Source: Thermoplasmatota archaeon
Lineage (GTDB): Archaea > Thermoplasmatota > Penumbrarchaeia > Penumbrarchaeales > Penumbrarchaeaceae
Assembly: GCA_030595585.1 (NCBI GenBank)
Contig: JAUVCY010000038.1
Location: forward strand, 1 to 9,936
DNA: 9,936 nucleotides
Reading direction: 5' to 3'
Shown here: in pieces, positions 1 to 7,700 of the stretch
Numbering within the stretch: position 1 is the first letter of the stretch
Layout: every line of letters begins with the position of its first letter
Made by a program: the position numbers and the translations under genes
Notes under the pieces: model-generated
What the model was told of the DNA's origin: nothing
What the model saw: the letters and a program-made list of their open reading frames with translations, nothing else
Databases searched by the model: none

Positions 1-2583
1 GTGGTTCGGGTCGGCGGCCATGCCCGAAGAGAGCACCAGGTGATCGGCCTCCAGTTCCACCTCCTCCTGCAGGAGGGGCTCCCAGACCTTTACGGAGACC
101 TTCTCCCCGAACTCCACCTCCGGTTTCCTCCCGACATCATACTGCATGAACACGACCCCCAACTCCCTGGCCTGTTTGTAGAACCTCTCCCAGAAGCCGT
201 AGGTCATCAGGTCCCGATACAGCACGAAGACCTCGGCCCTGGGATTGAGCTCCTTGATCTTCAGCGCATTCTTTATAGCTCCCATGCAGCAGACCCTCGA
301 GCAGTAGTTCCTCTCCCCCTCCCTCGATTCCACACACTGAATGAAGACGAAGGTCTCCCCGTGAGCGATCTCCTCGGGTTTTGCTTCGGCGAGATACTCC
401 TCGATCTGCGACTGGGTCATCACCCTCTCATCGGTCCCATATCCATAGGAGGATGGGATGTGCTCATCCGCCCCCACCGTGATGACGACCACGCCGTGGG
501 GGTATTCCACCTCCCCATCGGGCGTATCGATCTTCGCCTCGTAGTTTCCCACGTATCCGAATATGGAGGTGACCTTCGATCCCGTCAATACGGTGACCTT
601 ATCCTCCTCCTCAAGCTTTCCCTTCAGGTCCGAAAGCAGCTTGGGGATCTCGATCCCCTCGACGGTGAAGCGTATGTCGTTGAGCCTTCCACCAAGGCTA
701 TCATTTTTCTCCACGAGCGTGGTCTCGAATCCCTGCCCCGCAAGGGAGAGGGCGGTGGTCATGCCCCCGACCCCGCCGCCTATGACCATGGCCTTCTGGG
801 TCACCTCCACCGTGCTGGTGGGGATCGGCTCGAGATATCTTGATTTTGCAACGGTCATGGAGATGAGCTCTTTTGCCTTCCAAGTCGCCTGCTTGCCGTC
901 CTCGTGGACCCAGGAGCAGTGCTCCCTGATGTTTGTCATCTCCAAGAGATGGGGGTTCAGACCCGCCTCCGCAAGGCTCTTCTTGAACAGCGGCTCGTGG
1001 GTCCTTGGGGTGCACGCTGCAACTATGACCCGGTTGAGCCCATGCTCCTTGATGGCATCCACGATCCTCTTCTGCGTGTCCTCCGAACATGTGTAGATGT
1101 TCTCGTCCGCGAACACAACGTTCTCCAACGACTTCGCATGCTCCACCACCGAGGGGATATCCACCTTTCCGCCAATATTGGTCCCGCAGTGACATAAGAA
1201 GACGCCTATCCTCGGCTCCTCCCCGGAGATGTCCCTTTCCCTGTACTCCGGCATGGGGGTCGCCAGCGTGCCCCTGGCCTCGCGCAGAAGCGCTCCCACC
1301 TGGGCCGCCGCGGCCGAGGCCTGCATGACCGATTCGGGAATGGCCTGCGGCTCAAGGAAGCTGCCTGCCATGAATATGCCCGGTCTAACGAGCGCCACGG
1401 GGTTCTCCTGGTTGGAATAGGCGAACCCGAAGTCGTTCACCTCCACGCCCAGCTTCTGCATGGTCTCCTTCTTTCCCTCTGTCATCCCCAATCCGATGGA
1501 GAGGACCACCATGTCGAACCTCTCCTCGTGGAGCTCCCCCGCCTCATCCTCGTATCGTAAGATAAGGTCTTTCGACCCCTTTTCCTCCAGTATCTCGGAG
1601 ATCTTGGACCTCACATACCTGATCCCGTATACGTTCCTAGCCCTGTCCACGTACTTGTCGAAATCCTTCCCGAAGGAGCGGATGTCGATATAGAATATGG
1701 TGGGCTCGATCTCCGGATTATGCTCTTTTGCGATAACCGCCTCCTTGGCGGTGTACATGCAGCACATGGATGAGCAGTATTCGCGGTCCACCTGCCAATC
1801 CCGTGACCCGATACATTGGATCCAGGCGATCTTCTTTGGCTCCTTCATGTCCCCCGGCCTCAGGATCTTGCCCTGATACGGCCCGGAGGCGGAGAGGATC
1901 CTCTCGAACTCCATGGATGTGATGACGTTGGGATATCTGCCGTAGCCCAGCTCCTTCTTGACCGAGGGATCGAAGGGCTGTGCGCCCATGGACAATATCA
2001 CGGCCCCCACGTTCAACTGTATATCCTCCGGTACCTGATCGTGATCGATCGCCCCCACCTTGCAGGCCTTGACGCACATCATGCAGTTGATGCATGCCTG
2101 GTGTTCGCCATCTCCCTCCTTGTCGATAACATAAGCATTGGGGATCGCCTGGGGGTAATACTTGTATATCGCCTTCCTCTCGGAGAGCCCCTTCTCGAAC
2201 TCGTTGGGCATCGAGATGGGGCAGACGTCGACGCAGTCGTTGCATGAGGTGCACTTCTCTATGTCAACGTATCTGGGCTTTTTATGGACGGTCACGGAGA
2301 AGTTGCCCGCCTCCCCCTCGATACTCTTCACCTCCGAATAGGTCATGATCTCGATGTTTTGATGCCTTGAGCAGTCCACCAGTTTGGGGGAGAGTATGCA
2401 CATCGAACAGTCGTTGGTGGGGAAGGTCTTGTCCAGCATGGCCATGATGCCGCCTATTGCGGGGGTCTTCTCGATGAGATAGACCTTGAATCCCATGTCG
2501 GCGAGGTCCAGCGACGATTGGACGCCGGCTATACCTCCACCTACAACGGCCACCGCTCCGATCTTATTTCCATTTCCGGTCAT
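1..2583 (-). CDS. hdrA: HdrA-type double-module FAD/iron-sulfur protein (C-terminus beyond window)
   Basis: The frame is open from ATG at 2583 to base 1 (861 codons, no stop), so the C-terminus is outside the window. HdrA is the FAD subunit of soluble heterodisulfide reductase and the site of flavin-based electron bifurcation. Two HdrA modules are fused. Module 1 has an FAD motif GGGIAG at residues 15-20, CSMC at 59-62, and ferredoxin motifs at C111/C114/C117/C121 and C164/C167/C170/C174, followed by the YCSSMCCM cysteine cluster near 269-276. Module 2 begins with the characteristic HdrA N-terminal domain (CHCG at 464-467, CTPRTHE at 524-530), then a second FAD motif GGGVGG (602-607) and YCSRVCCM near 760-767. 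The C-terminal ferredoxin pair expected of HdrA would lie just off the left edge. The ATG overlaps the hdrC stop (ATGA), and AGGGA sits 9 bases upstream. The family call is secure; the physiological partner is inferred. Confidence 0.93.
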   Translation of the reverse strand, partial: MTGNGNKIGAVAVVGGGIAGVQSSLDLADMGFKVYLIEKTPAIGGIMAMLDKTFPTNDCSMCILSPKLVDCSRHQNIEIMTYSEVKSIEGEAGNFSVTVHKKPRYVDIEKCTSCNDCVDVCPISMPNEFEKGLSERKAIYKYYPQAIPNAYVIDKEGDGEHQACINCMMCVKACKVGAIDHDQVPEDIQLNVGAVILSMGAQPFDPSVKKELGYGRYPNVITSMEFERILSASGPYQGKILRPGDMKEPKKIAWIQCIGSRDWQVDREYCSSMCCMYTAKEAVIAKEHNPEIEPTIFYIDIRSFGKDFDKYVDRARNVYGIRYVRSKISEILEEKGSKDLILRYEDEAGELHEERFDMVVLSIGLGMTEGKKETMQKLGVEVNDFGFAYSNQENPVALVRPGIFMAGSFLEPQAIPESVMQASAAAAQVGALLREARGTLATPMPEYRERDISGEEPRIGVFLCHCGTNIGGKVDIPSVVEHAKSLENVVFADENIYTCSEDTQKRIVDAIKEHGLNRVIVAACTPRTHEPLFKKSLAEAGLNPHLLEMTNIREHCSWVHEDGKQATWKAKELISMTVAKSRYLEPIPTSTVEVTQKAMVIGGGVGGMTTALSLAGQGFETTLVEKNDSLGGRLNDIRFTVEGIEIPKLLSDLKGKLEEEDKVTVLTGSKVTSIFGYVGNYEAKIDTPDGEVEYPHGVVVITVGADEHIPSSYGYGTDERVMTQSQIEEYLAEAKPEEIAHGETFVFIQCVESREGERNYCSRVCCMGAIKNALKIKELNPRAEVFVLYRDLMTYGFWERFYKQARELGVVFMQYDVGRKPEVEFGEKVSVKVWEPLLQEEVELEADHLVLSSGMAADPNH

Positions 2584-3242
2584 GCTATCGAATCCCTTGA
2601 ATATCCTTCCTTGATCGCAAGCTCGCGTATTGCATACATGAGCCTTGGTATCTCCACCCCCTGGGGGCACTGTTCCAGACACCTGTAATGTGTGGAGCAG
2701 ATCTCCACGAACCTGTTATCGTACACTTTCTGCTTCATCCCAAGAAGTGAGCTCTTGATGACCTTTCTGGGGGAATAGAGCGGGTCGAGGTCCCTTTCGG
2801 GGCAGCCCGCCGTGCAGGTCCCGCAGGCGAAGCACTCGTACAGGTCCCCACCCGTGGGCCCCTCGGCTATCCTGTACTTGAACCCCATGTCCAGCTTCTT
2901 GCTGGTCTCCCCCTCCCCTTCGTTGGCCTCCTCCCGTATCCTTTCCTCCCGGATCTGGTTCATGACGCCCTTGACATTGACGTTCTGGGGGCACTTCTCA
3001 AGACATGTGTAGTGGGCCGAGCAGATCCAGAGGAACTCCGACCTGAACACCTCCTCCTTCATGCCAAGGAGCGCCTTGCGGATCACCTCACGGGCGTTCC
3101 ACTCCTCCTTCACCTCCATCTCGGGACACCTGGCGGTGCAGGAGCCGCAGGCGAAGCACTTGAGGATACCCTCCCCTCCCTCCTGCTTGGCTATCTCGAA
3201 CTTGAAGTTCGTGTCCAGATCGCGGGAATCTATGGGGTCCAT
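2580..3242 (-). CDS. hdrC: HdrC-type iron-sulfur protein, internally duplicated (two HdrC modules)
   Basis: HdrC relays electrons between HdrA and the catalytic HdrB subunit through two cubane clusters. This 220-residue protein carries two complete HdrC modules in tandem, about residues 13-105 and 121-213, joined by a charged linker (EANEGEGETSKK). By eye roughly 44 of 92 aligned positions are identical. Each module has a normal proximal motif, C29/C32/C35/C39 and C137/C140/C143/C147. In the distal motif the second ligand is histidine: C74-x2-H77-x2-C80-x3-C84 and C182-x2-H185-x2-C188-x3-C192. HdrC normally has cysteine there. No membrane segment is seen, so it is likely a cytoplasmic subunit. 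The ATG lies 1 base after the upstream stop with AGGAG 9 bases before it, and the stop overlaps the next hdrA start. It could be read as a generic 4Fe-4S dicluster protein, but the LLGMK and CPQxV context is HdrC-like. Confidence 0.9.
   Translation of the reverse strand: MDPIDSRDLDTNFKFEIAKQEGGEGILKCFACGSCTARCPEMEVKEEWNAREVIRKALLGMKEEVFRSEFLWICSAHYTCLEKCPQNVNVKGVMNQIREERIREEANEGEGETSKKLDMGFKYRIAEGPTGGDLYECFACGTCTAGCPERDLDPLYSPRKVIKSSLLGMKQKVYDNRFVEICSTHYRCLEQCPQGVEIPRLMYAIRELAIKEGYSRDSIA
2604..3206 (-). repeat. Tandem duplication of the HdrC module within one gene
   Basis: The two coding halves, about 3206-2928 and 2882-2604, encode homologous HdrC modules. Shared blocks in the same order are FK-x2-IA, CFACGxCTAxCPE, VI-x3-LLGMK, ICSxHYxCLExCPQxV and IRE. 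The halves differ at roughly half of positions, so the duplication is old and both copies seem to be under selection for the cluster ligands. It is a protein-level repeat rather than a recent DNA repeat. Confidence 0.88.
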
Positions 3243-3243
3243 T

Positions 3244-4353
3244 CTACTTCTCTCCTACCGATCGATATTCGTCCTCCCTGAACACCACCATCGGGAGCTT
3301 CTCGTCCGGGTCCTTCCCCGGATAGTAATCCAGCTCCTTCTGCGCGTTCTCCGCAACGGGGATGAGAAGGTCCATAAGCGGTATATTGCTGGGACAGGCC
3401 TGCTCGCAGAGCCCGCACTCCACGCATGAGAGTATCATGTGGTTCATCCTGGTGATGTGGAACAGCAGGGCTCCGTCGGGCATCTTCATGATGCCCTTGT
3501 TCTTCGCCCTGTGGACGTATTTGTTGGCATCCGAATCGAACACCGAGGAGTTGAATATGCACTCCTTGCAGTAGCAGATCGGGCACGCGTTCATGCAGTT
3601 ATGGCAGTTCACGCATTTGTCGTAGAAGTCGGCTATCGCCTCGATGCCCTTGATCTCCTTCTTTGACGATATGAACGCCTCCCTCTTTGCGTCCTTCCCG
3701 CCCCGCACCTCTGCAAGTGCTTTCTCCCTCTCCCCCTTGTAAGCCTCCAGCTTGACCCCTTCAAGGAGCCTTTCTCCGCTCTCGGTATGGGCCTGTACGA
3801 GGAAACCTGATCCAAGGTCCACGCCGAATAGCCCGATGGTGATGTCCGCATTCACCGGGACCGGGTCCTTGCATGTCCTGCATGAGCTTCTGAGGTACTG
3901 ATCGATGTCCGTCCCATTCAGAAGGTGGTCCATTATGATGTCGGTTGGGACCTTCCCCTCCGGCATATTGGAGAACGTGTTGACGTCCATGGTGCCAGGG
4001 CAGTCCATGCTGATGACAACGATGTTCTCAAGGTTCGCCTGGTTGAGCTTCACGATCTCCGTTAGCGCCCTCACCTGACACGGCCTGATCACCACGCCAA
4101 TTGGTTTGTCCGATCCCTTGTTGATGGTCATCCGGGAGATCTCGGATGCCTCGGAGACGGGCAGGATCGGTGAGAGTATGTTGGACCCCAACTTCTCGGG
4201 GTCCGAGATCAATGCCGGGAACGCCATCTTACCGTTGGGCGTCTCCCGGGATATCAGAAGTGCCTCTATCCTGCCGGAGGTCAGGAAACCCTTGAACAGT
4301 TCGTTGCAGCCGGATGCGATGTCTCCGTCCTTTACCAGAATCATACCTTCCAT
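3244..4353 (-). CDS. FrhB/FdhB-like (coenzyme F420 hydrogenase/dehydrogenase beta family) iron-sulfur protein
   Basis: The predicted protein has 369 residues. The N-terminal two thirds resemble the FrhB/FdhB beta family, which in characterised members binds FAD and exchanges electrons with F420 or a formate dehydrogenase. The support is IRPCQVRALTE near residues 89-99 and VVISMDCPGT near 112-121, plus SSCRTC near 156-161. The C-terminal part has two ferredoxin motifs: C247/C250/C253/C257 followed by extra cysteines C260, C262 and C265, then C310/C313/C316/C320 followed by P (CPSNIPL). Having the clusters after the beta domain differs from classical FrhB, where they come first. Three starts are possible: GTG 4359, ATG 4356 and ATG 4353. 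GGAGG at 4361-4365 is 1, 4 and 7 bases away respectively, so 4353 is chosen. Its place between mvhD and hdrC suggests an electron-input subunit of the Hdr complex. F420 use is inferred, not shown. Confidence 0.8.
   Translation of the reverse strand: MEGMILVKDGDIASGCNELFKGFLTSGRIEALLISRETPNGKMAFPALISDPEKLGSNILSPILPVSEASEISRMTINKGSDKPIGVVIRPCQVRALTEIVKLNQANLENIVVISMDCPGTMDVNTFSNMPEGKVPTDIIMDHLLNGTDIDQYLRSSCRTCKDPVPVNADITIGLFGVDLGSGFLVQAHTESGERLLEGVKLEAYKGEREKALAEVRGGKDAKREAFISSKKEIKGIEAIADFYDKCVNCHNCMNACPICYCKECIFNSSVFDSDANKYVHRAKNKGIMKMPDGALLFHITRMNHMILSCVECGLCEQACPSNIPLMDLLIPVAENAQKELDYYPGKDPDEKLPMVVFREDEYRSVGEK
3252..3256 (-). promoter_or_regulatory. Shine-Dalgarno site of hdrC
   Basis: Reads AGGAG on the minus strand, 9 bases before the ATG at 3242 and inside the end of the FrhB-like gene. 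Together with the 1-base intergenic distance this indicates coupled translation. Confidence 0.7.
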
Positions 4354-4360
4354 CATCACA

Positions 4361-4365
4361 CCTCC
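4361..4365 (-). promoter_or_regulatory. Shine-Dalgarno site deciding the FrhB-like start
   Basis: Reads GGAGG, followed by TG (GGAGGTG, a full match to the archaeal 16S rRNA 3' end). It begins directly after the mvhD stop. Spacing is 7 bases to ATG 4353, 4 bases to ATG 4356 and 1 base to GTG 4359, so 4353 is the most plausible start. Confidence 0.75.
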
Positions 4366-4788
4366 CTATATGTCCCACCTCGTGGGAATGGGGTTGGGAC
4401 CCAGCTTCTTTATCGTATCGACCATCTCTGTCACCGTATCCGCGAACTTCTGCCCTTCCGATGCTGAGACCCACCGGATCCACACCCTCTCCTCCTCCAG
4501 GCCCATCGTCTTGAGGATGTTCTTCAGGAGGACCACCCTCCGCCTGGCCTTGTAGTTCCCGTTGATGTAGTGGCAGTCCCCCGGATGACACCCTCCGATA
4601 AGCACCCCGTCGGCCCCTTCCATCAGGGCCCTTACCACGTATATCGGGTCAACGGAGCTCGAGCACATCACCCGTATGACCCTGATGTTCGGCGGATACT
4701 GAATTCTGCTCGTCCCCGCAAGGTCCGCCCCCGTGTAGGAGCACCAGTTGCAGAGAAAGCCAACGATCTTCGGTTCAAATTCTCCCAT
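4366..4788 (-). CDS. mvhD: MvhD/FlpD-type [2Fe-2S] electron adaptor
   Basis: MvhD is the small [2Fe-2S] subunit that docks onto HdrA and passes electrons from a hydrogenase or other dehydrogenase to the HdrA flavin. The 140-residue product has the full family length and the five family cysteines: FLCNWCSYTGAD (C13, C16), RVMCSSSVDP (C42) and IGGCHPGDCHY (C67, C72). The C-terminal SASEGQKFA stretch is also typical. The ATG is 1 base after the giant hdrA stop, and GGAGG, lying inside the end of that gene, is 6 bases upstream, so translation is probably coupled. No hydrogenase genes (MvhA/MvhG) are visible, so the donor is likely the neighbouring FrhB-like protein or the NAD(P)H module. This is a confident family assignment. 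Confidence 0.95.
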   Translation of the reverse strand: MGEFEPKIVGFLCNWCSYTGADLAGTSRIQYPPNIRVIRVMCSSSVDPIYVVRALMEGADGVLIGGCHPGDCHYINGNYKARRRVVLLKNILKTMGLEEERVWIRWVSASEGQKFADTVTEMVDTIKKLGPNPIPTRWDI

Positions 4789-4789
4789 A

Positions 4790-7700
4790 TCATCCCTCCA
4801 TGAACGTATCTATCATCGCAAATACCTGGCGTTTGGTGAAAGTGTTCTGCTGTGAGACCCCGCCCGGACAGGCGGTCGCACACGCACCGCACCCCTGACA
4901 GAGGATCTCGTTGACCACGGCTATCCTCTTCTCCTGGTCGAAGTCGATCGCATCGTAGGGGCAGACATCTATGCACATCCTGCATCCCGCACAGTACCTT
5001 GGGTTCACGTGAGCGATGCTCCCGAGGGTCTCCAGGCTATCCCTGGAGATGATCGTCACGGCCCTGGAGGCGGTGGCCTTCGCCTGTATGATGGACTCCT
5101 CGATGAACCTGGGGGAGTGTGCCATGCCGCAGAGGAATATGCCGTCCGCAGAGAAGTCCACAGGACGGAGTTTAACGTGCGCCTCGGAGAAGAACGAATC
5201 GGAGTTCAGAGGCACCTTCAGCTGCCTTGACAGGTCGGTGTTGTCCTGCGGAACAATCCCCCTGCTCAGGACCAGTTTGTCCGGATGGAGCGTGATATCC
5301 CTCCCGAGCACCCTCTCCTTCAGGGTGATGGTGATCTGCCCCTCCTTCTCCTCCATAACCGGGTCCTCGCCCTCCTCGAACCTGAGGAATATTATTCCCT
5401 TCTCCCGGGCCTTCCTGTAGAGGGTGTCCTCCCTGTATCCGTACGTCCTGATGTCCCGATAGAGGATGTATATGGTCGCGGAGGGATCCACCTCCTTGAG
5501 CTTGAGCGCGTTCTTGATGGCGTTGGAACAACAGACCCGGCTGCAGTAGGGGTGCTCGTCGTTCCTGGACCCGATGCACTGGATCATCACCATCTCCTTC
5601 ACATCAGAAAGGGATTCCCCGCCTGCGGCAAGCATGGTCTCCAGGTCGGTCTGGGTGAGGACATCGGCGTTCCGCCCATATCCGTATTCCGTGGGTTCGT
5701 AGGGCAGGGCGCCCGTCGCGACGATCACGACGCCATGCGAGATCAACACGTTCTCGGCGGCTCCCTCCACCTTCAGATTTGAATTGAAGTTCCCCACATA
5801 CCCGCCGATCTCCTCTATGCGGGTCCCCGTATACACCTTGATATTTGGATGGGTTGTCACCCTTTCGACCGTATCCTTCAGGAGCTTCTGCGGGTCCTCC
5901 CCGCTGACCCCCAGATGTATCTGGCCGAGGTGTCCTCCAAGCTCCGCTTCCCTCTCCACCAGATATGTCTGGAAACCCTGGTCCCCCAGGGAGAGGGCCG
6001 CAGTCATACCGGCTATGCCCCCCCCGATGACAAGTGCGTCGTGGTTCACCGGGATCTTCGTGTGAGATACCGAGAAGAGCTCCGCCGCCTTCATTACGGC
6101 CATCCTGACCGAGTCCTTCGCCTTCTCGGTCGCCGTTTCCGGATCGCCCCTGTGGACCCATGAGTTCTGGTCCCGGAGGTTCGCCATCTCGAAGAGGTGG
6201 GGGTTCAATCCGGCCTCGCGCAGGGTGTCCTGGAACAGGGCCTCATGCGTTCTTGGAGTACATGAGGCTATCACTACCCTGTTCAGGCCGAGCTCCACTA
6301 TCTTCTCCTTGACCCCCTCCTGGGAGTCCTGTGAGCAGGTGAAGAGGTTGTCGTCGGCAAAGACGACGTAGGGGAGCGTTTTCGCATACTCCACAACGCT
6401 GGGAACACCGATCACGCCCCCTATATTTATCCCGCAGTGGCAGACGAACACCCCTATCCTGGGAACCTCCGACATTACGTTCCTCTCGGAGGGGTAGCTC
6501 TTCTCCACTACCTCCGTCCCCCTGGCCGATGCGATATCCTTCGCCGCATCCGCGGCCGCCGCGGAGGCCTGTGTGACGCTCTCGGGAATGTCCTTCGGCT
6601 CCGTCACCGTTCCAGAGGCGTATATCCCCTTTCTGGAGGTCTCCACGGGCGTGTACGTCTCCGTCTCCACGAACCCGTACCCGTTCAGGTTTATCTCCAG
6701 GGCGGAGGAGAGATCCCCCAATGTTCCGCAGGGCTGTATGCCGACGGAGAGAACGACCATGTCGTATCTCTCCTTCTGGACCTTGCCGTCATCGTCCACG
6801 TATCTTATGAAAAGGTCCTTGGTCATTCGGTCCTGCTCCACCCGGGGAACACGTGACCTTCTGTAGACGACCCCGTACTCCTTCTTGCTCCGCTCGTAGT
6901 ACCTGTCGAAATCCTTTCCGAAGGAGCGGTGGTCCATGAAGTAGATGTGCGTGTCCAGGTCCCCACCCTGATGCTCCTTGGCGATCACGGCCTCTTTTGT
7001 CGCGTACATGCAGCAGACCGAGGAACAGTACGGGCTGTCGCAGCTCTCGTCCCTTGAGCCAACGCACTGGAGCCAGGCTATCTTCCCGGGTGCTTCACCG
7101 TCCGATAATCGTTTGATATGTCCCTTGTACGGGCCCGATGCAGAGAGCATCCTCTCGAATTCAATGGATGTCACCACGTTCGGATATACCCTGTATCCCA
7201 GCGAGTCGCCGGTCCTGGGCACGAACTCCTCGAATCCGGGTGATACGATAACGGAGCCCACGTCCACGGTCTCCTGGACCGCCTCCTGATCGTGGTCCAC
7301 GGCTCCCCTCTTGCAGACCTCCACGCACTGCATGCAGTCACAGCATCCACCGCAGCTGAAACACCTATCCGCCTCCTCCAGTACATCCTCGAGCGTGAAG
7401 GTCGATTCCACCTCATCGAAGGTGGTGGTCCTACCCTCCTCGCTCAGGACCGCTCCCATCTTCCTCGCCTTCCTCATCCTGTCCGCGGCCTCCGGAATGG
7501 GGCTCCCGGCCTCCTCCTTCGCCTCCCGTCCCTCGATCAGGTTCTCATCGTTGAGGAAGCGGTCGATGGATACGGCCGCCTCATGCCCCGCACCAATGGC
7601 CTCCACGGCAGATGCAGGCCCCGTGACGGCATCTCCTCCCGCGAACGTGTCGGGGGCCTTTGTCTGCAGCGATATCGGGTCAACGTGGATGGTTCCGGAG

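Noticed and set aside
1..843. Long plus-strand open frame (280 codons), and other plus-strand frames across the window.
   Set aside because: These lie antisense to the HdrA/HdrC/Hdr-fusion genes, show no family motifs and are the usual by-product of GC-rich codons. All recognisable motifs are on the minus strand.
1718..2254. Minus-strand frame of 178 codons overlapping the left hdrA.
   Set aside because: Out of frame with the continuous 861-codon hdrA, whose register carries all HdrA motifs without a stop.
4366..4793. Search for promoters or terminators between genes.
   Set aside because: Gaps are 1-12 bases or overlaps. No hairpin with a T-run or BRE/TATA-type element could be placed with confidence, and the operon start and end lie outside the window.
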